Shown here one piece after another: positions 1 through 6,567 of a stretch of DNA of 11,905 nucleotides. This DNA is from Bacillota bacterium (GTDB lineage: Bacteria; Bacillota; Clostridia; Oscillospirales; Ruminococcaceae), in the NCBI GenBank assembly GCA_023395435.1, contig JAEWZG010000020.1, positions 1 through 11,905 on the forward strand, read 5' to 3'. The notes under the pieces are model-generated. The model did no database searches and was not told the DNA's origin. It saw nothing but the letters and a program-made list of their open reading frames with translations. The translations under genes were made by a program, and so were the position numbers. Positions within the stretch are counted from its first letter, which is position 1. The number at the start of each line of letters is the position of its first letter.

Positions 1-512
1 CGTCCAAAATACTGTGAACCAATTGTTGAACCGTCTAAGCGATTGATTCCAAGTCTGTTTAAAGTTTCTTTTGCTATTGATGGGTCCATACCCCAATGTA
101 CATAAACAGCATCCATTCCTAATGCAAGAACAGGATAATAATACCTACAGCTTCTGATAGAGCACACACGAGGAACTTTCGTATAGTCATTATATACAGC
201 CATCATTCTTGTAATGCCACCCTCTACTGGCACCTCATAAATAATATCAGCAGCCCCAATGCCATACTGCGGTAAAGCTGTTTTAATGTTATTTATCATT
301 ACAGCAACAGGTCGATTATTATTGACAAGCTCTAAAGGTTCACCAGTCAGAAAATTTACTCCTTGTAAATCTTTCTCTGCTTCAGAGCTGGAAGCTAATG
401 ATGAAGAACTTGAATCGGGCTTTTTCTTTGTAGATTTCTTTTTATTACCACAAGCAGATAAAGCAGTAACGCATAAAGCTACCGACAAAAATAACGCTAA
501 TATTTTTTTCAT
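1..512 (-). CDS. DUF3048 (YerB-like) lipoprotein, C-terminus cut by window edge
   Basis: The minus-strand reading frame opens with ATG at 512 and stays open to base 1, giving the first 170 residues. Residues 1-21 form a lipoprotein signal: KK near the start, a hydrophobic core, and lipobox LSAC with the lipidated cysteine at C21. Residues 22-50 are a Lys- and Ser-rich linker. From about residue 54 the protein matches the DUF3048 family (B. subtilis YerB type): LTGEPL, RPVAVMINN, ADIIYEV, VEGGITR, and an Arg/Ser-rich stretch followed by DAVYVHWG. The family is an extracytoplasmic, membrane-anchored protein of unclear biochemical role. The start is fixed by AGGTGAT at 516-522, a few bases upstream, and by the signal peptide directly after it. 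The gene has its own promoter and is not part of the parE-parC unit. The family call is firm; the function is unknown. Confidence 0.9.
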   Translation of the reverse strand, partial: MKKILALFLSVALCVTALSACGNKKKSTKKKPDSSSSSLASSSEAEKDLQGVNFLTGEPLELVNNNRPVAVMINNIKTALPQYGIGAADIIYEVPVEGGITRMMAVYNDYTKVPRVCSIRSCRYYYPVLALGMDAVYVHWGMDPSIAKETLNRLGINRLDGSTIGSQYFG

Positions 513-515
513 ATT

Positions 516-522
516 ATCACCT
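516..522 (-). promoter_or_regulatory. Ribosome binding site of the DUF3048 lipoprotein
   Basis: AGGTGAT on the minus strand lies three bases before the ATG at 512. It fixes the start of a gene whose 3' end is missing. Confidence 0.7.
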
Positions 523-554
523 AAAATTTATTTTTAATAAGTAAAATCTAAAAT

Positions 555-583
555 ATTATAACATATTATTCTTAAAATTTCAA
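555..583 (-). promoter_or_regulatory. Sigma-A promoter of the DUF3048 lipoprotein
   Basis: On the minus strand, -35 TTGAAA (578-583) and -10 TATAAT (555-560) are separated by exactly 17 bases. A TG one base before the -10 makes it an extended -10. Transcription should start near 548, leaving a leader of about 35 bases. The promoter lies immediately beyond the parC terminator hairpin, so the two units look independently transcribed. Confidence 0.8.
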
Positions 584-584
584 T

Positions 585-611
585 AAAAGCCTTCATAAAA
601 TATGAAGGCTT
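585..611 (-). terminator. Intrinsic terminator of parE-parC
   Basis: A perfect 11-bp inverted repeat (587-597 with 601-611, core AAGCCTTCAT) has a 3-base loop. In the minus direction it begins 8 bases after the parC stop and its last arm runs into TTTT then ATT. It is symmetric enough to act on both strands, and there is also a T-run on the plus side, but no plus-strand gene feeds it. Confidence 0.85.
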
Positions 612-619
612 GATATTTT

Positions 620-2848
620 TTAGAAATGAATCTGATCGGGATCCTCAATATCTTTTGCAAATGAACCGGCTACAGGGATAGATTTTATTGTGAATTTTGA
701 TAATTCCTGCATAGTTTCTTCGCTGACAATAAATGCTTTGTCCACTGTTGATTTTGATTTTAATGTCATTGTCTGAACTCCTATTGTATCACGTGTCGAC
801 TTTGGTAAAAGCAATGCAGTATTAAATATTATCATTCTTCCATTAGTGGAACGAAGCATAATATCAGCATGCTCCTTAATATAAAATATATCAATAAGCT
901 TTGATTTGCTGGAATATGCATTTGAAAGTTTCTTGCGGTTAGTTTTTGTTTCATAGGCTGAAAGCGGAACCTTCGCAACCTTTCCGTTTTCAAAAACAAA
1001 TACTATATAACCAGAGTAGTCAGTTGTGACAATCATTGAAGTTACATTTTCTTCATCTTCAAAGCCAAGTTTTGCAGGAATATAATCGCCGAGTAAACTT
1101 GCTTTTGTATCATCGAAAGAACTTGCCTTTGTCTTATATACCTGTGCCTTATCAGTAAAGAAAAGTAATTCGGCTTTGTTGGTAGATTCAATTTCAATTT
1201 GCATAACATCGCCATCTTTTAATTTCTGCTCATTACTCATTCTTAATGATTGGGGAGTAATTTTCTTAAAATATCCACTTCTTGAAAAGAATATATTAAC
1301 AGGATAATCAGGCACTTCCTCGATAACATCATTCTCTTCTTCATCCTCAGGATAAACAAACATTGACTTTCTTGGCTTTGCATACTTAGTAATTACTTCT
1401 TTAAGCTCGTTAATTATAATATTCTTTTGTTTTCTTTCACTATCAAGAATTTCAAGCATTTCAGCAATATCCTTTTCAAGCTGATCAGTTTCATTTGTTC
1501 TCTTAAGGATGTATTCTCTATTTAAATGACGTAGCTTTATCTCAGCAACATATTCAGCCTGAATTTCATCAATTGAGAATCCAATCATGAGATTTGGAAC
1601 AACTTCACTTTCCTCTTCGGTTTCTCTAATAGTTTTTACTGCCTTATCGATATCAAGAAGAATTTTTGCAAGACCTTTTAAGAGGTGTAGTTTTTCTTTC
1701 TTCTTCTTTAATTCATATTTTATTCTTCTCTTTACACATTCAATTCTAAAGTCTATCCACTCAAAAAGAATATATCTAACACCCAACACCTTTGGATATC
1801 CATTGATAAGAATGTTAAAGTTACATGAGAAATTATCCTGGAGTGGCGTAAGTCTGAATAGCTTTTGCATTAACTTATCAGGATCTGTTCCCCTCTTTAA
1901 ATCTATTGCAATTTTCAAACCTGATTTATCAGTTTCATCACGAATGTATGATATTTCTCTTATTTTTCCTGCTTTAATAAGAGTAATAATCTTTTCAATA
2001 ATTGCTTCAACCGTTGTTGTTGGTGGAATTTCAGTAATTTCAAGACAATTTTCCGATTTATCATAGTTATATCTTGAGCGTACTTTTATAGAACCTCTAC
2101 CAGACTTATATACATTGAGCAATTCAGCCTCATCATAAATTATAAATCCACCACCTGGGAAATCAGGACCTTTTAATGTAGAAATAATATCGTGATCTGG
2201 ATTTCTGATAAGTGCTATTGTAGTTTCACATAGCTCAGCAAGATTGAACGGACAAACTGAACTTGCCATTGATACGCCTATTCCTACATTTGCGTTTACA
2301 AGAATAGATGGGAAAGTTGCAGGGAAAAGATTTGGCTCAGTTGTTGTATTATCGTAGTTTGGTGAAAAATCAACTGTATCCTTATCAATATCCCTAAAAA
2401 GCTCGTTACATAAAGCATCAAGCTTTACTTCGGTATATCTTGAAGCTGCATAAGCCATATCTCGTGAATAGGATTTGCCGAAATTACCCTTTGAATCGAC
2501 ATAAGGATGAAGCAACGCTTCATTTCCACGTGTTAGCCTTACCATTGTTTCATAAATTGCCTGATCACCGTGAGGATTAAGACGCATAGTCTGACCGACA
2601 ACATTCGCCGACTTAGTCTTTGCACCAGTGAGCAGTCCCATTTTATACATTGTATATAATAGCTTTCTGTGAGAAGGCTTAAAGCCATCAATTTCAGGAA
2701 AAGCACGTGATACTATTACGCTCATTGCATAAGGCATATAGTTCTTTTCTAGGGTATCAGTTATCTTCTCTTCAACTATTGTACCTGCTCCCTCAATATA
2801 TGCATTTGACATCTCAGATTTTGCTGGCTCTGATTTTTTCTTTGACAT
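620..2848 (-). CDS. parC: DNA topoisomerase IV subunit A (ParC-like)
   Basis: This is the DNA cleavage and religation subunit of a type II topoisomerase, acting with the ParE encoded just upstream to decatenate and relax DNA. The 742 residues run: N-terminal winged-helix cleavage domain (about 30-240) with KSANVVGQ and NPHGD; catalytic pair R137-Y138 in AASRYTE; tower and coiled coil (about 360-490); acidic linker (about 500-512, PEDEEEN); and a C-terminal beta-pinwheel (about 515-740). I see no GyrA box (an RGG-type motif) in the pinwheel. The blade loop around 633-650 has KTNRKK instead, which favours ParC over GyrA. The quinolone-region positions equal to E. coli GyrA S83 and D87 are Q96 and E100. 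The loop before the catalytic Tyr is about two residues longer than in E. coli GyrA. The start is supported by AAGGAGT at 2855-2861, and 23 bases separate it from parE, so the two are co-transcribed. The type II A-subunit call is certain; ParC versus a GyrA paralogue is likely but not proven. Confidence 0.93.
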   Translation of the reverse strand: MSKKKSEPAKSEMSNAYIEGAGTIVEEKITDTLEKNYMPYAMSVIVSRAFPEIDGFKPSHRKLLYTMYKMGLLTGAKTKSANVVGQTMRLNPHGDQAIYETMVRLTRGNEALLHPYVDSKGNFGKSYSRDMAYAASRYTEVKLDALCNELFRDIDKDTVDFSPNYDNTTTEPNLFPATFPSILVNANVGIGVSMASSVCPFNLAELCETTIALIRNPDHDIISTLKGPDFPGGGFIIYDEAELLNVYKSGRGSIKVRSRYNYDKSENCLEITEIPPTTTVEAIIEKIITLIKAGKIREISYIRDETDKSGLKIAIDLKRGTDPDKLMQKLFRLTPLQDNFSCNFNILINGYPKVLGVRYILFEWIDFRIECVKRRIKYELKKKKEKLHLLKGLAKILLDIDKAVKTIRETEEESEVVPNLMIGFSIDEIQAEYVAEIKLRHLNREYILKRTNETDQLEKDIAEMLEILDSERKQKNIIINELKEVITKYAKPRKSMFVYPEDEEENDVIEEVPDYPVNIFFSRSGYFKKITPQSLRMSNEQKLKDGDVMQIEIESTNKAELLFFTDKAQVYKTKASSFDDTKASLLGDYIPAKLGFEDEENVTSMIVTTDYSGYIVFVFENGKVAKVPLSAYETKTNRKKLSNAYSSKSKLIDIFYIKEHADIMLRSTNGRMIIFNTALLLPKSTRDTIGVQTMTLKSKSTVDKAFIVSEETMQELSKFTIKSIPVAGSFAKDIEDPDQIHF

Positions 2849-2854
2849 TTTGCC

Positions 2855-2861
2855 ACTCCTT
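2855..2861 (-). promoter_or_regulatory. Ribosome binding site of parC
   Basis: AAGGAGT on the minus strand lies in the 23-base parE-parC gap, six bases before the ATG. It supports the chosen start and independent initiation rather than stop-start coupling. Confidence 0.75.
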
Positions 2862-2871
2862 GTTAGTATTG

Positions 2872-4854
2872 TTATGAAATATCAGCAAGCTCCAGATAAT
2901 CGTGCCCAAATTCTGATATAAAATCTTTTCTTCCTTGAAGATTATCACCAAGCAACATATCAAACATATTTGATGTTGCAAGTGCATCATCTGCAGTTAC
3001 CTTGATTAATCGTCTTGTTTCTGGATTCATTGTAGTCAATGACATCATATCAGGTTCATTCTCACCAAGTCCTTTTGAACGCTGAAGAGTATATTTCTGA
3101 TCTTTTATTATATCTAGAATATTTGTTTTTTCCTTTTCATTATAGGCAAAATATGTCTTATCCTTAGTGGTTATTTCAAATAAAGGTGATTCTGCAATAT
3201 AAGCATAGCCTTGTTCTATTAATGTTGGTGTGAGTCTATAAAGCATTGTAAGAATTAGAGTTCTGATTTGGAAACCATCGACATCAGCATCGGTACAAAT
3301 AATAATCTTATGCCATTTTAGGTTATCAATGTTGAATGTTGAAAGATCTTTATTTGCTTTTGATTTCACTTCAACTCCACAGCCGAGAACCTTCAATAAG
3401 TCTGTGATAATTTCACTCTTGAATATCTTATCATAATCTGCTTTCAGACAGTTAAGAATTTTACCTCTTACTGGCATAATTGCCTGAAATTCAGCATCTC
3501 TTGCAAGCTTAACAGCACCAAGAGCTGAATCGCCCTCAACAATGTAAAGCTCACGTCTCATTAAGTCCTTTGTTCTGCAATCAACAAACTTCTGAACCAT
3601 ATTTGATAAATCAATTGTTCCTGCAAGCTTTTTCTTAAGATTTAAACGAGTTTTTTCTGCATTCTCACGGCTACGCTTGTTTATAAGAACCTGCTCTGCA
3701 ATTTTTATTGCCTCATCAGGATTCTCAATAAAATACACTTCAAGCTGATGCTTTAAAAATTCTGTCATAGCATCATATATAAATTTATTAGTGATAGCTT
3801 TTTTTGTCTGATTTTCATATGAAGTCTGTGTTGAGAAAGATGACGACACTATCACAAGACAATCCTCAACATCAACAAAAGCAATCTTTGATTCGTTTTT
3901 TAGATACTTGTTATTCTGCTTTAAATAAGAATCAATCTGTGACACAAAAGCCTGTCTAACTGCCTTTTCAGGAGAACCGCCATATTCAAGAAAGCTTGAG
4001 TTATGATAGTATTCAGCAAATTTAACTTTGTTTGAAAAAGTAACAGATACATTTAGCTTAACCTTATATTCTGGTTTGTCCTCTCTATCCTTTCCCTTTC
4101 GTTCTGCTGACCATGTCTGAATTGAAGTAAGATTCTCGCTACCAACAATTTCAGCAACATAATCGCTGATACCATTTTCGTATAAAAATACAGTTTCGTC
4201 AAAGTTGCCTATCTCATCCTGATACCTGAATATGAATTTAATGTTAGGGTTTACAACAGCCTGTTTTTTTAGAATATCAAGAAAATATTCCTTTTCTATA
4301 GAAATATCAGTAAAAACTTCAAGGTCAGGACGCCAACGCGTTTTAGTTCCTGTTTTCTTTAATCGTGTTTCTTCCTTTTGAAGTCCGCCAACATTCTCAC
4401 CATGTTCAAAGTGAAGGTTATACTTGTATCCATCACGATAAATCTCAACATCCATAAATTCAGATGCATACTGTGTTGCACAAGCACCAAGTCCATTCAA
4501 TCCAAGTGAAAACTCATAGTTTTCGCCAGAGTTATTCTGATACTTACCTCCGGCATAAAGCTCACAATAAACAAGTTCCCAGTTATAACAATTTTCTGCC
4601 TTATTGAAGTCGACAGGACATCCTCTACCAAAGTCCTCAACTTCAATAACATTATCGTTGAATTTAGTAATAATTATTTCTGTTCCATGACCGTCTCTTG
4701 CTTCGTCGATTGAGTTTGATAAAATCTCAAAAATAGAGTGTTTACAGCCCTCAATTCCGTCAGAGCCGAAAATTACTGCAGGGCGCTTTCTTACACGATC
4801 TGCACCCTTAAGTGAAACAATTGCCTCATTACCATAAGAAGTTTTTTTAGCCAT
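2872..4854 (-). CDS. parE: DNA topoisomerase IV subunit B (ParE-like)
   Basis: This is the ATPase subunit paired with the ParC encoded 23 bases downstream. The 660 residues show a GHKL ATPase domain with VRKRPAVIFG (21-30), E43 and N47 in EILSNSIDEA, D74 in EDFGRG, the nucleotide lid LGLNGLG (117-123), and a QTK loop (349-351). The Toprim domain follows, with EGDSA (440-444) and the metal-binding DADVD (522-526). The C-terminal QRSKGLGE (591-598) and the TTMNPETRR stretch are typical of GyrB/ParE. Length fits ParE or Gram-positive GyrB. Three usually invariant places differ: GLHGVG is GLNGLG, EGDSAGG is EGDSALG, and DGSHI is DGFQI. All catalytic acidic residues remain, so the enzyme should be active. 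The ribosome site AGGGGT (4859-4864) is only four bases from the ATG. A promoter lies just upstream, but read-through from prmA is also possible. Confidence 0.93.
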   Translation of the reverse strand: MAKKTSYGNEAIVSLKGADRVRKRPAVIFGSDGIEGCKHSIFEILSNSIDEARDGHGTEIIITKFNDNVIEVEDFGRGCPVDFNKAENCYNWELVYCELYAGGKYQNNSGENYEFSLGLNGLGACATQYASEFMDVEIYRDGYKYNLHFEHGENVGGLQKEETRLKKTGTKTRWRPDLEVFTDISIEKEYFLDILKKQAVVNPNIKFIFRYQDEIGNFDETVFLYENGISDYVAEIVGSENLTSIQTWSAERKGKDREDKPEYKVKLNVSVTFSNKVKFAEYYHNSSFLEYGGSPEKAVRQAFVSQIDSYLKQNNKYLKNESKIAFVDVEDCLVIVSSSFSTQTSYENQTKKAITNKFIYDAMTEFLKHQLEVYFIENPDEAIKIAEQVLINKRSRENAEKTRLNLKKKLAGTIDLSNMVQKFVDCRTKDLMRRELYIVEGDSALGAVKLARDAEFQAIMPVRGKILNCLKADYDKIFKSEIITDLLKVLGCGVEVKSKANKDLSTFNIDNLKWHKIIICTDADVDGFQIRTLILTMLYRLTPTLIEQGYAYIAESPLFEITTKDKTYFAYNEKEKTNILDIIKDQKYTLQRSKGLGENEPDMMSLTTMNPETRRLIKVTADDALATSNMFDMLLGDNLQGRKDFISEFGHDYLELADIS

Positions 4855-4917
4855 AATTACCCCTGTATAATTTTTTTGTATATTAAAAGTTATATAAGAT
4901 TGCTTTGTTTAGAAATC

Positions 4918-4936
4918 ATAATTATGCAATAATTAT
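4918..4936. repeat. Two self-complementary octamers flanking GCA
   Basis: ATAATTAT occurs at 4918-4925 and again at 4929-4936, separated by GCA. Each copy is its own reverse complement, so the pair is at once a direct and an inverted repeat. The second copy covers most of the parE -10 box. It could be a protein-binding site or an accident of AT-rich sequence. Confidence 0.5.
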
Positions 4937-4960
4937 ACATTGAATTCATAAGAATTGCAA
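4932..4960 (-). promoter_or_regulatory. Sigma-A promoter of parE-parC
   Basis: On the minus strand, -35 TTGCAA (4955-4960) and consensus -10 TATAAT (4932-4937) are 17 bases apart. The -35 begins only about 10 bases after the prmA stop codon. Transcription should start near 4925, giving a leader of about 70 bases in which I see no convincing riboswitch or attenuator. No terminator hairpin lies between prmA and this promoter, so parE-parC may also be reached by prmA transcripts. Confidence 0.8.
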
Positions 4961-4970
4961 ACTATCCTAA

Positions 4971-5936
4971 TTATGCTTTTAAAGCAATTGCAACCCAATC
5001 ATCTTTTTCATGAACTTCAAGAACTTCAAAGCCCTGTTCTGTTATTGCCTCGATTACTTCATCTTTTCTGAAAGAAATAATTCCAGATATAATAAGAATT
5101 CCATTTTCATTGATAAAACCTCTAAAAATATCTTTCATTCCAATAAGAACATCAGCTACAATATTTGCACAAATAACGTCAAACCCCGAGCCTATCTTAT
5201 CAACTAATGATTTATCTTCAATAATATTTCCACAGTATGTGATATACTTTTCAGAAGAAATATTATTCTTAACAGCATTTTCGAGGGCAGTTACTGCTGC
5301 ATGTTCTTCAATATCAACAGCGATAGCATTATTTGCACCCAGGAGTATTCCACCGATTGAAAGTATTCCACTTCCGCAGCCTAAATCAAGAATTCTGTCA
5401 TTATTATGCATATATTTTTCAAGCAATTCAAGACATAATTGAGTTGTATTGTGCTGACCTGTACCAAAACTTGAAGCAGGGTCAATTTCAAGAATTTTTC
5501 TATCTCCGGCATCCTCAACATTTTCCCAAGATGGCTTTATTAAAAGCTTGTTTCCTATTGATAAAGGCTTGAAGTACTTTTTCCAATTGTTTGCCCAGTC
5601 AGATTCACAAACATTGACAACTTCGTATTCCAGTCTCCCGAATTTTTTATCTTTATCTCTTTGTTTTATTGCCTTGAGTTCTTCTTTAATTTCATCAAGA
5701 GTTCTTGCACCCTGCTCATTTTCAGCAAGATATACTGTAACTGTTGTTTCACATTCCTTTAGACCGATAAGGTCATCATCAATATAATCCCAGTTCCCAG
5801 TCTTGTTATTTAAAAATTCTTTAAAATCATTAGAATCCTTTATAACAAAGCCTGTAATTCCGAGCATCATAAGGCTTCCGCTTACAGCGTCAACTCCTTC
5901 AGTAGTAGTAAAAATATTCACTTGCACCCAATTCAT
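4971..5936 (-). CDS. prmA: Ribosomal protein L11 methyltransferase
   Basis: PrmA is a cytoplasmic S-adenosylmethionine-dependent enzyme that methylates amino groups of ribosomal protein L11. The 321 residues match the full-length family. The N-terminal substrate-recognition domain (about 1-100) opens with MNWVQVNIFT. The linker and core entry follow with SDWANNWKKYFKP (112-124). DPASSFGTGQHNTT (152-165) holds the conserved FGTGxHxTT. The SAM-binding motif I is LDLGCGSG (183-190), an acidic residue follows at D208 in AVDIE, and the catalytic-region motif is CANIVADVL (256-264). The usual DPGMAFGTG is DPASSFGTG here, a mild variation. The start is fixed by GGAGGAC just upstream. It is the first gene of the minus-strand group, is transcribed divergently from marR and is followed closely by the parE promoter. 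Confidence 0.95.
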   Translation of the reverse strand: MNWVQVNIFTTTEGVDAVSGSLMMLGITGFVIKDSNDFKEFLNNKTGNWDYIDDDLIGLKECETTVTVYLAENEQGARTLDEIKEELKAIKQRDKDKKFGRLEYEVVNVCESDWANNWKKYFKPLSIGNKLLIKPSWENVEDAGDRKILEIDPASSFGTGQHNTTQLCLELLEKYMHNNDRILDLGCGSGILSIGGILLGANNAIAVDIEEHAAVTALENAVKNNISSEKYITYCGNIIEDKSLVDKIGSGFDVICANIVADVLIGMKDIFRGFINENGILIISGIISFRKDEVIEAITEQGFEVLEVHEKDDWVAIALKA

Positions 5937-5966
5937 ATTTGTCCTCCGTTTTTAAAATCACTTTTT

Positions 5967-5995
5967 ATTATAATCTGTTTTGTGAAATTATTCAA
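5967..5995 (-). promoter_or_regulatory. Sigma-A promoter of prmA
   Basis: On the minus strand, -35 TTGAAT (5990-5995) and consensus -10 TATAAT (5967-5972) have a 17-base spacer. The start point should fall near 5960, giving a leader of about 24 bases that contains a GGAGGAC ribosome site. It shares the 181-base divergent gap with the marR promoter but does not overlap it. Confidence 0.82.
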
Positions 5996-6059
5996 CTTTT
6001 TTTATTTTAAATAGCAATGTTTATATATATTTAACATAGAATTTTTCTTTTCAATTGTG

Positions 6060-6065
6060 TATAAT
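6060..6065 (+). promoter_or_regulatory. -10 box of the marR-ABC operon promoter
   Basis: A consensus TATAAT lies 53 bases before the marR ATG, preceded by TTGTG, which resembles an upstream-extended -10. At 16-18 bases upstream there is only a poor -35 match (around TAGAAT, 6037-6042), so the promoter probably depends on the strong -10. Transcription should start near 6072, directly before the palindrome at 6079-6095. Confidence 0.7.
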
Positions 6066-6078
6066 ACATAAATGAAAC

Positions 6079-6095
6079 AGTTCAATATTTGAACT
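6079..6095. promoter_or_regulatory. Palindromic operator, likely MarR binding site
   Basis: AGTTCAA-TAT-TTGAACT is a perfect 7-3-7 inverted repeat. It starts 14 bases after the marR -10 box and lies at about +8 to +24 of the transcript, before the AGGAGG ribosome site. Size and placement fit a MarR dimer site that blocks initiation or early elongation of its own operon. I see no second full copy in this window. Binding is inferred, not shown. Confidence 0.7.
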
Positions 6096-6117
6096 AATTT
6101 TATAAAGGAGGAACAGA

Positions 6118-6555
6118 ATGCGCACTGAGGATGACAAAGCATATGAACTTGCTCAATCAATGTCAAAATTATTTTGCTTAATGAAGCCCAAAAAGTTTAT
6201 CAAAGATATTAAGCCTTCACAGATGATGGTAATGATTTCGATTGCTCATACAAATAAAACAAAAGGATTTGTTACCCCATCAATGATATGTGATGAACTC
6301 AGTTTGTCAAAATCCGCGTTGACCGCTATTCTTAATACGCTTGAACAAAAAAATCTAATACAAAGAAAATTATCAAATGAAGACAGGAGAATGTTGCTTC
6401 TTACAATTACAGAAGAAGCAAAAAAGCTACATGATTTGTATCATCAAAATGTCAAGTCTTCATTACTTAGCCTTACTAGCTATCTTGGAGAGGAGGATAC
6501 CGAAAAATTAATTGAGCTTATTAATAAAGCAAACAATTTCTTTACAAAAGATTAG
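6118..6555 (+). CDS. MarR-family transcriptional regulator
   Basis: A 145-residue winged helix-turn-helix protein of standard MarR length. The N-terminal dimerisation helix spans about 5-25. The HTH region runs about 53-80: TPSMICDELSLSKSALTAIL contains the helix pair, and LEQKNLIQR leads into the wing. The wing holds the family DxR pattern at D89-R90-R91 before MLLLTIT. The C-terminal helices (about 100-143) close the dimer. Such proteins are ligand-responsive repressors of efflux and stress genes. It is first in a tight operon, 12 bases before the first ABC subunit, and a perfect palindrome lies in its own leader. This makes it the likely repressor of itself and the exporter. Two cysteines (C20, C58) are present, but no pattern proves redox sensing. 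The start is set by AAAGGAGG just upstream. The ligand is unknown. Confidence 0.92.
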   Translation: MRTEDDKAYELAQSMSKLFCLMKPKKFIKDIKPSQMMVMISIAHTNKTKGFVTPSMICDELSLSKSALTAILNTLEQKNLIQRKLSNEDRRMLLLTITEEAKKLHDLYHQNVKSSLLSLTSYLGEEDTEKLIELINKANNFFTKD

Positions 6556-6567
6556 AAAGGAACACAT

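Noticed and set aside
259..537. Plus-strand frame of 92 codons at the left edge
   Set aside because: It is antisense to the DUF3048 lipoprotein and runs across that gene's signal peptide and leader. No family resemblance.
1587..2066. 159-codon open frame on the plus strand inside parC
   Set aside because: It lies fully antisense to a clear topoisomerase gene, has low-complexity Ser/Phe-rich sequence and no ribosome site or promoter.
620..2848. Annotation as gyrA with gyrB
   Set aside because: No GyrA box is visible in the C-terminal pinwheel. ParC/ParE is preferred, though a genome-wide check for a separate gyrase would settle it.
4861..4930. Attenuator hairpin in the parE leader
   Set aside because: Only short A-T stems can be drawn (such as TATAT with ATATA), too weak to support a regulatory structure.
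5937..6117. Riboswitch or small RNA in the divergent prmA-marR gap
   Set aside because: Apart from two promoters and the short palindrome the gap is plain AT-rich sequence, and both leaders are too short for a riboswitch.
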